The notes under the pieces: model-generated
The model's input: the letters and a program-made list of their open reading frames with translations, nothing else
Told to the model about the DNA's origin: nothing
Database searches by the model: none
Assembly: GCA_003153195.1 (NCBI GenBank)
Contig: PLXG01000087.1
Coordinates: forward strand, 520-47,146
Direction of reading: 5' to 3'
Source of the DNA: Myxococcales bacterium
Lineage (GTDB): Bacteria; Myxococcota_A; Polyangia; Palsa-1104
Length of the DNA stretch: 46,627 nt
Program-made: the position numbers and the translations under genes
Part shown: positions 7,250-20,481 of the stretch, piece after piece
Layout: each line of letters starts with the position of its first letter
Numbering within the stretch: the stretch's first letter is position 1

Positions 7250-9664
7250 ATGGAAGTATCCAAGATGAGAGCCTCAGTCCTCCGTGCATACGCCGCCCTG
7301 ATCCTATCTGCGCCAACGGTGGGCTGCGTACGAAATGATTCGCTCGGCCATCAAGCGGATATGTCCATCCTCGGTACGACCAGCGGTGACATGACGCCGG
7401 ATTACTCTGGTCTGGACGTCGAGCCGAGTGCGCTGCAGACCATTTCGGTGGCGGCCGGATCGACCCTGCCGACCGTGGGGCCGTACACCGCGACTCTACT
7501 GGGAACGTCGATTGCTGTGCGCTGGAGTGTCGATCGAGGCGACATCGGATCGATCGATATCGGCGAGACCGCGACCGCAAACTTTACGCCGCGCGGAACC
7601 ACCGGCGGATTGGTGACCATCCTCGCCGCTCTCGGCAGCACGACCATCAAACGGCAGGTAATGGTGAAGCTGACGACTGCACCGCAAAATGGATACGTGA
7701 GCAACACCGCCGAGCAAGCGCAAGTTCCGTCTAGCGCGGCCGCGCTCGCGCAAGGTGGCGGCGTGGGCGGCGTAGGCGGTGAAGGGCTTGGCGTCGCCGT
7801 CACCGATGGGAGCACCCTCACTGCGCTCGGAGCTCCTGCGGAAAACGGCAGCGCACAGCATCTGACGTTCCTCTATCCTTACGATAAGACCGTCTGGCCG
7901 CGCGGCATGCTCGCACCGCTTCTGATGTGGAAATGGGATAGCGGTGATGCGGACGCGATCAAGATCGATCTGTCGACCAGCAGTGGCTCGTTCACCTGGT
8001 CGGGAACCTTTGGACGTCCTGCGATCTTGCAAACGACGGGTGGAAGTTTTATCCGCCATCCCATTCCGCAAGATGTGTGGGACATGGCGACCAACTCCGC
8101 CGGTGGAACGACACCCGACGGCAAGCCCGACAAGCTCAGCCTCAAGCTTACCATCGCCAAGTCAGGTCAAGCCTACGGCCCAGTGGCAGAAACCTGGGCC
8201 GTGGCTCCTGCGCGCCTCACCGGCTCTGTCTACTACAGCGCCTATGGTTCGGGAACCGTGCGCAACGGTCTCGACAAAGATACCGCGGGCAACTGGGTGG
8301 GGGCGGCGATCCTCGGCATTCGATCGGGTGCCACCGCGCCCAAGGTCATTGTCGGACAAGATACTCCCGGGGCGGAGAGCGGATGCGTGGACTGTCACGT
8401 CGTGGCTGCGCGCGGCCGCTGGCTGATCGCACAACAGACCGGTGCGGAACAGGGCAGCGATCTGCAGAGCTTCGCCTATGATCTCCAAGCCGCGGATATC
8501 CAAGGATCTCGGCACGCACTGCCGCCAGACGGAACGTTTGCCTGGGCGGCAATGCTCAAGGATGCTTCGTACGTGCTCACCAACACCGTCGAGCCCGCCA
8601 ATACCGCCATTCTGACCGCCACCACCAGCTCGTTTTGGAGTTTTGGATCGAGCGCGGGTCCTCAGGCGGCAACGGCGAGCGGCCTGCCGAGCTCGATTTC
8701 GGCGGGCTACCCCATCTTCTCTCCCGACGATCGCTTTGTTGCCTACATCGATGCGACCGGAAACCCGAACGTCGGCGGTGGCCCGCTGACGGTGGGAAAT
8801 TTCGACGAGAGTTCGAGAACGTTCTCCAACCTACAAGCAATTCATTCCGCGCCGATGGGCGACAAGATCGGATATCCCGCGTTTCTTCCCGACGACAGCG
8901 GAATCGTGTTCGAGACCGGACTTCGTGCCAGCCAGTGCGATCCACAGATGGTCACCCGCTGCGGCGCTCGTGGTGAGTTGTGGTGGATCAACATGAGCGG
9001 TACGCCGACCGCGGTGACGCTCGATGCGCTCAACGGAAAGAGCGGTAACGCCGTCTACCTCCCGCTCGGGCCGAACAATCATGGCACCGGCGCGACGTCC
9101 GAATCTCCCACCAGCTCGTATAGTGAATCTGGCCTCGATGACACGACGCTCAACTATGAGCCCACGGTTCTGCCGATCGTGGCGGGCGGTTATGCTTGGG
9201 TGGTGTTTACCAGTCGTCGGCTCTACGGCAATCAAGCAACCGCGCTGCCGTGGAAAGGAAGTGATCCAACGCAGTACGACACCACCAGCTTTACTCAAGT
9301 ACCGACGAAAAAACTTTGGGTGGCCGCCATCAATCTCGGCGCTGCGCCGGGCTCCGATCCGAGCTCACCGGCTTTTTATCTGCCGGCGCAAGAGCTCATG
9401 GCGGGCAACTCGCGCGGCTACTGGGTTTTGGATCCGTGTCAGGGCGACGGCAATCGCTGCGACACGGGCGATCAGTGTTGCGGCGGATGTTGTCAGCCAA
9501 ATGGCACCGGCGGTGCGCTCATCTGTCAGAGTCCGCCACCCGACGGGCACTGCTCCTCGGTTGCGAACTGTTCCGGCGTTCAGGAACAATGTACGACGTC
9601 GGCGGACTGCTGTGATTCCTCGAATGTCTGTGCCGGTGGATTCTGTGCATACGTCATTGAGTAG
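7250..9664 (+). CDS. Module A: large CXXCH lipoprotein with Ig-like, propeller and 14-cysteine tail
   Basis: 804 aa. The signal peptide ends in a weak lipobox (APTVGC). Domains in order: the conserved box DYSGLDVEPSALQT (~residues 46-60); an Ig-like beta domain with RWSVDRGDIGSID and later TTIKRQVMVKL (~60-145); a Gly-rich linker; a beta-rich region; one c-type heme motif CVDCH at 379-383 followed by VAARGRWLIAQ; and TolB/PD40-type repeats (FSPDDRFVAYID, FLPDDSGIVFET). The tail from Cys730 to the C-terminus has 14 cysteines (DPC, QCC, GCC, DCC and others), knottin- or Dickkopf-like. It has close paralogues at 26100-28559 and 31065-33434. Probably surface-exposed and disulfide-stabilised. Function unknown; electron transfer, redox sensing or ligand binding are possible. 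It is followed 23 bp later by the sigma gene. Confidence 0.85.
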   Translation: MEVSKMRASVLRAYAALILSAPTVGCVRNDSLGHQADMSILGTTSGDMTPDYSGLDVEPSALQTISVAAGSTLPTVGPYTATLLGTSIAVRWSVDRGDIGSIDIGETATANFTPRGTTGGLVTILAALGSTTIKRQVMVKLTTAPQNGYVSNTAEQAQVPSSAAALAQGGGVGGVGGEGLGVAVTDGSTLTALGAPAENGSAQHLTFLYPYDKTVWPRGMLAPLLMWKWDSGDADAIKIDLSTSSGSFTWSGTFGRPAILQTTGGSFIRHPIPQDVWDMATNSAGGTTPDGKPDKLSLKLTIAKSGQAYGPVAETWAVAPARLTGSVYYSAYGSGTVRNGLDKDTAGNWVGAAILGIRSGATAPKVIVGQDTPGAESGCVDCHVVAARGRWLIAQQTGAEQGSDLQSFAYDLQAADIQGSRHALPPDGTFAWAAMLKDASYVLTNTVEPANTAILTATTSSFWSFGSSAGPQAATASGLPSSISAGYPIFSPDDRFVAYIDATGNPNVGGGPLTVGNFDESSRTFSNLQAIHSAPMGDKIGYPAFLPDDSGIVFETGLRASQCDPQMVTRCGARGELWWINMSGTPTAVTLDALNGKSGNAVYLPLGPNNHGTGATSESPTSSYSESGLDDTTLNYEPTVLPIVAGGYAWVVFTSRRLYGNQATALPWKGSDPTQYDTTSFTQVPTKKLWVAAINLGAAPGSDPSSPAFYLPAQELMAGNSRGYWVLDPCQGDGNRCDTGDQCCGGCCQPNGTGGALICQSPPPDGHCSSVANCSGVQEQCTTSADCCDSSNVCAGGFCAYVIE

Positions 9665-9687
9665 CGCGTGTAATTTTTGACGCTGCC

Positions 9688-10284
9688 ATGGTTTGCCTGG
9701 ACCGATGGGAAGTGGAGACCGTATTCGACATGCTGCCGTCGCCGGAAAGCCGCGAATCGTTGATGGTGGCCTCCGAGCCGACTTCGCTCGATCTGCGCCG
9801 GCTCTATGATGAGTATCGAGATCTGGTGCGCCGCGCCGTGATCCGTTTGGGCGGCCCGAGACAGGACGCCGAGGATCTGATCCACGAGGTTTTCGTGATC
9901 GCTGCCGCTCGACTCGGCACCTTTCGCGGAGAGAGTCAGCCTTCGACCTGGCTCTACGGCATCTGTGTAAAGGTGGTTTGTCATGCGCGACGCAAAGAGC
10001 GTTGGCTCGGACTCTTTCAGCGCGGCGAGACGCCCGAGCTGCCTACCTATGATTCGCCGCATCGCCATTTCGAGCAGCGTGAAGCGGCGGAGATCTGCTA
10101 TCGAATCCTGAATCAGCTCTCCGAAAAGAAACGTACGGTATTCGTTTTATTTGAGCTCGAACAGCTCACGGGTGAAGAGATCGCCATCGCGCTCGACTGT
10201 CCGCTCAAGACGGTGTGGACGCGACTGCATCACGCCCGAAAGGAATTCGTCCAACACCTCGAACGAAGCGGAGTGCGATCGTGA
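9688..10284 (+). CDS. Module A: ECF-type RNA polymerase sigma factor
   Basis: 198 aa. Region sigma-2 is at ~35-100 (YDEYRDLVRRAVIRLGG, AEDLIHEVFVIAA, TWLYGICVKVV). Region sigma-4 is at ~125-190 (LNQLSEKKRTVFVLFELEQL, GEEIAIALDCPLKTVWTRLH, ARKEF). There is no sigma-1 or sigma-3, as expected for ECF factors. The ATG 9688 start is tentative; the Met residues at 15 and 26 are closer to the conserved domain. The stop overlaps the GTG of the FecR-TPR gene (GTGA), which implies translational coupling with its regulator. It probably directs transcription of module A genes (inference). The paralogues in modules B and C are shorter at the N-terminus. Confidence 0.9.
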   Translation: MVCLDRWEVETVFDMLPSPESRESLMVASEPTSLDLRRLYDEYRDLVRRAVIRLGGPRQDAEDLIHEVFVIAAARLGTFRGESQPSTWLYGICVKVVCHARRKERWLGLFQRGETPELPTYDSPHRHFEQREAAEICYRILNQLSEKKRTVFVLFELEQLTGEEIAIALDCPLKTVWTRLHHARKEFVQHLERSGVRS

Positions 10285-11435
10285 ACGAACTTCCCTCTAA
10301 TGCGGCCGAGCTGGTGGCGAATGCGCGCAAGGTCACCGAGCCCACCACCGCCGAGGACGCGCGCCTTTGGCAACGACTTTCACGTGGCGGGGCGAAGCGA
10401 TCGCGATCGCGCTGGCGAACGCGGGCGTGGATCGGAGGCGCTCTCACGGCAGCCAGCGCGCTCACCTGTTTGGTGCTCGTCTGGCGAAATCGCGTCGACC
10501 GAAACGTGGGAATGTTGTCGATCGAGCTCGGTGAAATCGGGCGCATCGAAGTATCGCGAGGAGCGAGCTATCGAATCCCGAGAGACGAACGCACGGGGGA
10601 GATTCAGCCGAAGCTCTTTTTAAATTCCGGCGAGGTGGTGGCGTTGATTCTACCTCGTTCGTCAAAGGATCCATTCGCGGTGGAGACTCCTGCCTTACGG
10701 GTGACCGTGATGGGGACCAAGTTCATGGTCCAAGCCGACCGAGATTTCTCCCGGGTGGTCGTCGAAGATGGGCGAGTGCTGGTCGAGGGAAAGGCGGGCG
10801 GAACCGTGCTCATTTCCACTGGCCAAGCGATCGATTCGAACGACGCACGGTTGTCTTCGCCGCCTCCTGCGAATCTCGCTCCGCCGGCGGTGCGAGAAAA
10901 TGTCAAAGAGGTGACCGTCAAACGACCGCTCGCGGCGGCGAGTACACTCGGAGCGGAGAACGAGCTCTATCGCGAGGCGATTGCCGCGCGGGATCAGGGA
11001 AACTCCGCTCGCGCGCTTTCGCTGTTTCGCACCTACGAGAGAACGTTTCCCAGTGGAGTTCTTCGGGTCGATGCGTCGCGGGCCATCCTGGAGCTGCTGA
11101 TGGCCGACAAACATTTAAGCGAAGCGGTCACCCGCGCTCGGCTGCATCTGTCCCGATATTCGGACGATCCGCGGAGAGCCGAGATCTCGTTGGCGCTCGG
11201 TCAGCTCGAACGTAGTGAGCGACATGATCTGAAAGCGGCGCTGCGCGCGTTTCAGCTGGCGCTCGATTCCGCTCCTTCGCGGCGTGTCACCGACGAAGTC
11301 CTGTTCCAAAAAGGGACCTGCGAGCAGGCTTTGGGTCTGAGCTCCAAGGCCACTTGGCAGCGCTATCGAGCTGAGTTTCCTCAGGGGATTCACGTCAGCG
11401 AAGTAGAAGCGCTCTGGCGTTCGGGCAAATATTAA
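10281..11435 (+). CDS. Module A: FecR-domain, TPR-containing anti-sigma regulator
   Basis: 384 aa from GTG 10281, chosen for the GTGA overlap with the sigma stop. Residues 1-47 are cytoplasmic and Arg-rich near the membrane. One transmembrane helix spans ~49-69 ([19 protein letters not shown]). A periplasmic FecR-type domain spans ~77-190 ([43 protein letters not shown]). TPR-like helices fill ~225-384 ([15 protein letters not shown] and repeats). FecR proteins hold or activate their ECF partner in response to an outer-membrane signal, which fits this operon. Modules B and C have shorter partners lacking the FecR domain but keeping the TPR-like end. The stop overlaps the convergent pgi stop by 4 bp. 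Confidence 0.85.
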   Translation: MNELPSNAAELVANARKVTEPTTAEDARLWQRLSRGGAKRSRSRWRTRAWIGGALTAASALTCLVLVWRNRVDRNVGMLSIELGEIGRIEVSRGASYRIPRDERTGEIQPKLFLNSGEVVALILPRSSKDPFAVETPALRVTVMGTKFMVQADRDFSRVVVEDGRVLVEGKAGGTVLISTGQAIDSNDARLSSPPPANLAPPAVRENVKEVTVKRPLAAASTLGAENELYREAIAARDQGNSARALSLFRTYERTFPSGVLRVDASRAILELLMADKHLSEAVTRARLHLSRYSDDPRRAEISLALGQLERSERHDLKAALRAFQLALDSAPSRRVTDEVLFQKGTCEQALGLSSKATWQRYRAEFPQGIHVSEVEALWRSGKY

Positions 11436-13012
11436 ATCGAGTAGAGCGCGTCGAATGGCGTCTGACCGGGGCGGCGCGTGAGATGATGGTCGACGTTGGC
11501 CACCGCATGCTCGAGGATCTTGAACACAGTTTCGATTTCGTCGAGGGCGCCGATCGATTCGGCAATCGCCGACGCCGTAAAGGTCTGACCTTTTCCTTTT
11601 GCGAGTAGCGCGAAAATTTTCCCCTGCAGCATCAGCACTTCAGTAGCGGCCTTCTTTCCCGCTTCCACTCCCGGCTGATGATAGGCATTGATGTTCACCA
11701 GCGACGCGTAAAATCCGACCGCTCGCTCGTAGAGCGCGATGAGGACGCCGATCGATCTCGGGCTCACTCGATCGATGGTAAGCGTAATCGAATCGCGATC
11801 GCCTTCGTAGAGTGCGCGCCGCGTGCCTAACAAAAATCCGAGAAGATAGTCGCCGGCGGTGGCGCCACCTTCGAGATCGGGTGAGCTTCCTTCGCGATCG
11901 CGCAGTACTTCGACAAAGGTGACGAAGAAGTTGTTTACGCCATCACGCAGTTGCTGAACATAGGCGTGCTGATCGGTCGAGCCTTTGTTGCCGTAGACCG
12001 CGATGCCTTGATGGACCACTTTCCCGTCAAGATCCTTCTCTTTTCCCAGCGACTCCATCACCAACTGTTGCAAGTAGCGCGAGAAGAGCTCCAGGCGATC
12101 TTTATACGGCAAGATCACCATGTCCTTCTGCCCACGACCTTTGCCGATGAAGTGCCACATGAGCGCCAGCAGCGCGGCGGGATTTTTGCGCGTCTCATGA
12201 CGTCGAGTCACCTCGTCACAGGCCGCGGCGCCGGCGAGCATCTCGTCGATGTCGATACCTTGCAGCGCGGCCGGGAGCAGTCCCACCGCCGACAGCTCGG
12301 AGGTGCGTCCGCCGACCCAATCCCACATTGGGAAACGCTTGATCCATTTTTCTTTTTCGGCGTGCTTGTCGAGCTCCGAGCCGGCGCCGGTCACTGCCAC
12401 TACGTGGCGCGCAAAAGTGAGACCGGCCCGGGAGTAGGCCGCGGCCGCTTCCATCATTCCATTGCGGGTCTCTTTGGTGCCGCCCGACTTAGAAATCACG
12501 ATGGTCAGCGTCTGATCGAGCGCGCCTTCGAGATGTGCGAGCGTGCGATCGAATCCATCCGGATCGGTATTGTCGAAAAAGAAGACGCGCATGCGTTCCT
12601 TGGCTGCGCCGAGCGCCGAGGCGATCCATTCAGGGCCGAGCGCCGATCCGCCGATTCCGATCACCAGCAGATTGAGAAAATGATCGCGCTCTCCGCGCAC
12701 GCGACCGGCGTGCACATCGGCTGCGAACCGCTTGATCGACGCCCAGGTGTCATCGACGGCGCGCTTGATCTCCGCGTTTGGCGCACGCGAAGAATCGCGC
12801 AGCCAGTAGTGTCCGACCATGCGCTTCTCATCTGGATTGGCGATGGCGCCTTTTTCCAGCGCGTCCATCTGCTGAAACGCGCGCTGCATCGCCGGCTCCA
12901 TCTCGGCAAAAAAATCGTCGCCGAAACGCACGCGGCTGACGTCGATCGAGAGGCCTATCGACGGTTGAATGTTCAAGTACTCGCGATAGCGGTCCCACAG
13001 TGCGCGTGACAT
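11432..13012 (-). CDS. pgi: Glucose-6-phosphate isomerase
   Basis: 526 aa. Interconverts glucose-6-phosphate and fructose-6-phosphate in the cytoplasm. The SIS-fold phosphate-binding loops are visible: [19 protein letters not shown] and [17 protein letters not shown]. Also present are the [15 protein letters not shown] segment and the family signature [15 protein letters not shown], with His where many enzymes have Asp or Asn; as I recall, this form is found in cyanobacterial/plastid-type enzymes. A C-terminal helical extension of about 70 residues follows ([14 protein letters not shown]). It is monocistronic, read toward module A with a 4 bp tail overlap. Confidence 0.95.
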   Translation of the reverse strand: MSRALWDRYREYLNIQPSIGLSIDVSRVRFGDDFFAEMEPAMQRAFQQMDALEKGAIANPDEKRMVGHYWLRDSSRAPNAEIKRAVDDTWASIKRFAADVHAGRVRGERDHFLNLLVIGIGGSALGPEWIASALGAAKERMRVFFFDNTDPDGFDRTLAHLEGALDQTLTIVISKSGGTKETRNGMMEAAAAYSRAGLTFARHVVAVTGAGSELDKHAEKEKWIKRFPMWDWVGGRTSELSAVGLLPAALQGIDIDEMLAGAAACDEVTRRHETRKNPAALLALMWHFIGKGRGQKDMVILPYKDRLELFSRYLQQLVMESLGKEKDLDGKVVHQGIAVYGNKGSTDQHAYVQQLRDGVNNFFVTFVEVLRDREGSSPDLEGGATAGDYLLGFLLGTRRALYEGDRDSITLTIDRVSPRSIGVLIALYERAVGFYASLVNINAYHQPGVEAGKKAATEVLMLQGKIFALLAKGKGQTFTASAIAESIGALDEIETVFKILEHAVANVDHHLTRRPGQTPFDALYSI

Positions 13013-13185
13013 GGAGCTCCTCGACGTTGCGAGATGATAGGCGCGCGAACTGGCAGATGCAATCGGTGCCTCAGTGCTCGGGAAGCGGAAGTAGCTCGTT
13101 GATCAGCGTGGCAAGATGCGTTTGCATGCGAAGGAGCGCATCGCGGAGGTCGCGCTCGAGGTCGTCCGCCCTTCCGACTGACCTT

Positions 13186-13695
13186 CTACTTATCGCTCAC
13201 CTTCGCAACAGCTTCTTTGATCGTCGTCGCGCTCGGCGAGACGTTTACGTCGTGGTCGTAATCTTGAACGGTGAACCCGAGCCGCACCTTGCCTTTGGGC
13301 CCGATCACCTCGGAGCCTTCGTGACCGCCGGCGACGATCGCGAGCCACGAGATCGGCGCAAATTTCCAGCTCAACTTTCCGGCGAACAGCGGATGCTTGC
13401 CCACCCACGGTGGATCGGTCGGATCGCGACTGTCGGTGCCAAAGAACGCGGCGCCGCCGTCCGCGCCGATTTCATGGTGCCCGCCCACACCCACGCGAAC
13501 GCGCAGCGCTCCACCTCCGCCCTCACCGTCCCAACCGGCTCCGCCTCCACCTCCGGTCACGGTCACCGAGACCTGTTTCGCCTTCAGCGTTTCAGCAGTT
13601 TCGGAAAAGTGAAAAGGGATGATGGGCGCCATTGGCGAACAGCCAGCGAACGCGATCAATACGGCGAAGCGAAGTTGGGCCACGCGAAAGCCCAC
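13186..13695 (-). CDS. Small Gly-rich lipoprotein, function unknown
   Basis: 169 aa, GTG start. A short signal peptide ends in a lipobox-like FAGC (VLIAFAGCSP). The mature part has a Gly-rich run (VTGGGGGAGWDGEGGGG), then alternating beta strands (ALRVRVGVGGHHEI, GKLSWKFAPISWLAIVAGG, KVRLGFTV). It looks like a small beta protein or barrel-like surface lipoprotein. No named family is recognised. The start could also be the second GTG, four codons downstream. It is divergent from the Lhr-type helicase gene, with about 130 bp between them. Confidence 0.6.
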   Translation of the reverse strand: MGFRVAQLRFAVLIAFAGCSPMAPIIPFHFSETAETLKAKQVSVTVTGGGGGAGWDGEGGGGALRVRVGVGGHHEIGADGGAAFFGTDSRDPTDPPWVGKHPLFAGKLSWKFAPISWLAIVAGGHEGSEVIGPKGKVRLGFTVQDYDHDVNVSPSATTIKEAVAKVSDK

Positions 13696-13825
13696 AGCAA
13701 AGTGAATGCCAGCATCGATTTCAATTGGTTAGGCATCGTAAGCGGGCGCAACTGCGACATCGTTGTCGTGCACATAAAGATCAAAATCGATCATGCCTGC
13801 GCGGATTATCAGTATACTTGCGACG

Positions 13826-18022
<4,197 letters not shown>

Positions 18023-18050
18023 GGAAGCGTTTTGGCGATCACGTCAGCCA

Positions 18051-18066
18051 TTGTAAAGATTTGTAA
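18051..18066. promoter_or_regulatory. Direct repeat TTGTAA x2 upstream of crtE
   Basis: ttgtaa occurs at 18051-18056 and again at 18061-18066, exactly 10 bp apart (one helical turn), in the only gap before the carotenoid gene crtE. This arrangement suits a regulator bound on one face of the DNA. No regulator gene is nearby and the site is unconfirmed. Confidence 0.3.
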
Positions 18067-18127
18067 CTTTCGTCTTCCAAAGGCAGGTTCGTTTATGGCA
18101 AATTCTTCTCACTGAATCGGGGGATTC

Positions 18128-19033
18128 GTGTCGCAGTTGGCGGCTCCGAACGCGGGCCTGAACCCTGCAGTAAAGATTCTCAGTGACGGGCAAGCCTTCG
18201 TCGAGGAGTGGCTCCGTCGCGTTCTTCCCGCCTGTGAAACTCCGCCGGCGCGCTTGCATCAAGCCATGCACGACGCGGTCTTTCCCGGTGGTCGACGCGC
18301 CCGACCGCTTCTTTGTCGATTGATCGCCGAGCGATACGACGGAGGCGACAGTGAGCTGGTCGGTCGAATGTCGGCCGCGGTTGAGCTGGTTCACTGCGCG
18401 TCCTTGGTTCAAGACGATCTGCCCTGCTTTGACGACGCGGAGATGCGTCGCGGTCGGCCCGCTTGTCATGTCGTATACGGACAGGCCACCGCCATCTTGG
18501 TTGGCGACGCACTTTTGACCTTGGCGTTTGAAACTCTCTCCAATGTCCCGTCGCGGCTGGGGACGGTTGCGTTTCGTCTGATCGGACTGCTCACCTCGGC
18601 GACCGGTTCCTCCAACGGCGTGATCGGCGGACAGGCGCTCGAGCTCGAGCCGCTTCCGATCGAGATTGGGCACTATCATCGGCACAAGACCGCGGCGCTG
18701 TTTCGCGCGGCGGCAGCGGGCGGCGCGATCTGTTGTGGCGCTGAGAACGATGTCGCCAGGTGGGCGCGCCTCGGCGAGCTGATTGGCTGCGCGCTGCAGA
18801 TCCGCGACGATCTCGACGATGTGACCGGACATCAGACCGATTTAGGAAAGCCGATTGGCCGCGACGCGGCGCTCGGTCGTCCCAACATGGCGCTGCGGGG
18901 CAGCCCCGAAGAGGCACACGCCATGCGCAAGGCGCTGCTCGACGGAGTGCGAGAGCTGCTTGGTCCGGCTACGCCCGGTTCCGAAGCGCTGCATCTGCTC
19001 ATCGAAGAAGTAACTCGTCCGTCGCGCGTCTGA
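18128..19033 (+). CDS. crtE: Geranylgeranyl/polyprenyl diphosphate synthase
   Basis: 301 aa, GTG start preceded by a strong gggggatt Shine-Dalgarno. Trans-prenyltransferase of the IspA/CrtE type: first Asp-rich motif DDLPCFDDAEMRRG begins at D96, second motif IRDDLDD at D227, with GGRRARPLL near residue 60 and HYHRHKTAALFRAA before the second motif. It condenses IPP with allylic diphosphates in the cytoplasm. The neighbouring phytoene synthase implies geranylgeranyl diphosphate (C20) as product, although farnesyl diphosphate synthase activity cannot be excluded by sequence alone. It converges on the cyclase gene with a 14 bp gap, so the pathway is on two transcripts. Confidence 0.88.
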   Translation: MSQLAAPNAGLNPAVKILSDGQAFVEEWLRRVLPACETPPARLHQAMHDAVFPGGRRARPLLCRLIAERYDGGDSELVGRMSAAVELVHCASLVQDDLPCFDDAEMRRGRPACHVVYGQATAILVGDALLTLAFETLSNVPSRLGTVAFRLIGLLTSATGSSNGVIGGQALELEPLPIEIGHYHRHKTAALFRAAAAGGAICCGAENDVARWARLGELIGCALQIRDDLDDVTGHQTDLGKPIGRDAALGRPNMALRGSPEEAHAMRKALLDGVRELLGPATPGSEALHLLIEEVTRPSRV

Positions 19034-19047
19034 TCGCGAGCTGCGTG

Positions 19048-20481
19048 CTACGGCGCGCGTCGCCACTTCTTGAACGCCAGCTTAGTGAGTCGAGCCGACC
19101 AGCTGGCCAGCTCGCCGGCGCCGAGATTGCGAAACACCTGCTGGTAAATGTCGCCGTGTCGCGCGGCGGTGCGGCGCATGAAGGTGATGAACTCGGTGAA
19201 GCCGATCTCATCGCGAATGAATGCAGCGAAGCTGTCTTCGCCCATCTCGCTCAAGGTCGAAAACGCGACGTCGAGAAGCCGGTTGATCTCATTTGAGTCG
19301 TCGCCGGCGCGGTTCAGCATCATGAGGGTGAGCCCGCCCATCACGCCGAGGCCGGCTGGCTCGCTCCACACCGACGCCAAAGATCGGCGGGCGAGCGTAT
19401 TTTTTTTCAATCGATCGTGCAGCGCTTCGCTCACCGGCAGAAACGACCGGATCATCGAGCCGAAGCCGCAAAAGGTGAGCGGCGAATGGCGGCCGGCGGC
19501 GTCGCCGACCAGCACCACGCGATCGCAAGGTGAAGCGGTCATCGGCCGAAGCCGCGAGTACGCCGGGATGAAGCCGTAGGTGGGTTTGATCAGACGGGCG
19601 TCGCCCTCTTTGTAGCGGGCGCGAGTGGTGAAGAATCGTTCGTACAGCGACATCAGCGGTCTCGGGCCGAGCTGGTCCGGCTCACAATAATAAAAGAGAT
19701 AGGCAGTGAACCCACCCGGGCGGGGAAATCCTTCCCAGATATGCTGGCGACCTTCTTCGACGTCTTCGGTGGTCACCAGGATTTCGCCCACGCTCGAATC
19801 GACCGCCAGCGGATCGTCGCCCTCGCGTAATCCTTTCAGCACGCCACCCACCGTCGGGCAGGAGAGATCGAACGCCGCGTGGGGTGAGGCAGCGCCCATC
19901 GCATCGATGAGCAGGCGCGCGGTGAAGGTGCGCTCTCCCGCGCGCACTTCGATTGCGCTCTTTCCGATTCGATACGAATTCAGTGGATGATGATCGAGCA
20001 AGGTCGCATTCGCGGACTCAGCGAGCGTGCGCAATTTTGTGAGCAGCGTCTCGGCATCGACGACGCAGTCGAGCACGTGGCGCACCGGATAGGTTCCGCC
20101 GCCATGCCAGCGAACGATCCCGCGCGCGTACTCCTGCTCGACGAGCGCGTCCACTTCGTTCGGCAAGAACAGTCCCGACCGAGCCAGTGGTTCGAGCTCG
20201 GCGCGGCTGATGTTCCATTCGCGATGGCCGCAGCCGATCTTGCGACGATCGAAGATGACCACCTTGAGGCCGCGTCGCGCCAAGATCGCGCCGTAGAGAA
20301 GGGATAGTCCGCCGCCAGCGATGGCGACGTCAAAGTCGGGACGCGCAGGATCTCCGGCCGCGCCGAGCTGCTGGTCATTTCGAAGCGGGCGCCGCTCGAC
20401 GTACGTTCGTTCCAGCTCTTCGATGTGCGCGAGCGCGTCGGGAAAGTCGCGCAGCGCGTTTTCAGTGCGCGGAAATCTCAC
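19048..20481 (-). CDS. cruA: CruA-type lycopene cyclase (FAD-dependent)
   Basis: 477 aa from GTG 20481, chosen because it overlaps the crtB stop (GTGA); longer readings run antisense through crtB. The Rossmann FAD site is FDVAIAGGGLSLLYGAILARRG at about residues 50-71. Next comes GCGHREWNISRAELEPL, resembling the EWNISR signature of CruA/CruP proteins of green sulfur bacteria and cyanobacteria. A second FAD motif is VVLVGDAAGRHSPLTFCGFG. CruA converts lycopene to gamma- or beta-carotene. It is distinct from the CrtY and CrtYcd cyclases usual in Proteobacteria and described in Myxococcus. Assignment rests on motif recall and position between carotenoid genes; another FAD-dependent carotenoid-modifying enzyme is possible. 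Confidence 0.75.
   Translation of the reverse strand: MRFPRTENALRDFPDALAHIEELERTYVERRPLRNDQQLGAAGDPARPDFDVAIAGGGLSLLYGAILARRGLKVVIFDRRKIGCGHREWNISRAELEPLARSGLFLPNEVDALVEQEYARGIVRWHGGGTYPVRHVLDCVVDAETLLTKLRTLAESANATLLDHHPLNSYRIGKSAIEVRAGERTFTARLLIDAMGAASPHAAFDLSCPTVGGVLKGLREGDDPLAVDSSVGEILVTTEDVEEGRQHIWEGFPRPGGFTAYLFYYCEPDQLGPRPLMSLYERFFTTRARYKEGDARLIKPTYGFIPAYSRLRPMTASPCDRVVLVGDAAGRHSPLTFCGFGSMIRSFLPVSEALHDRLKKNTLARRSLASVWSEPAGLGVMGGLTLMMLNRAGDDSNEINRLLDVAFSTLSEMGEDSFAAFIRDEIGFTEFITFMRRTAARHGDIYQQVFRNLGAGELASWSARLTKLAFKKWRRAP

Noticed and set aside
11951-13009. Long plus-strand open frame opposite pgi
   Set aside because: Opposite strand is clearly glucose-6-phosphate isomerase; the translation has no recognisable motif.
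13071-13176. Small minus-strand ORF with helical-looking sequence ([18 protein letters not shown]) after the small lipoprotein gene
   Set aside because: No ATG, GTG or TTG start upstream of the coding-like part, too short, and no ribosome site; could be a decayed fragment but cannot be supported.
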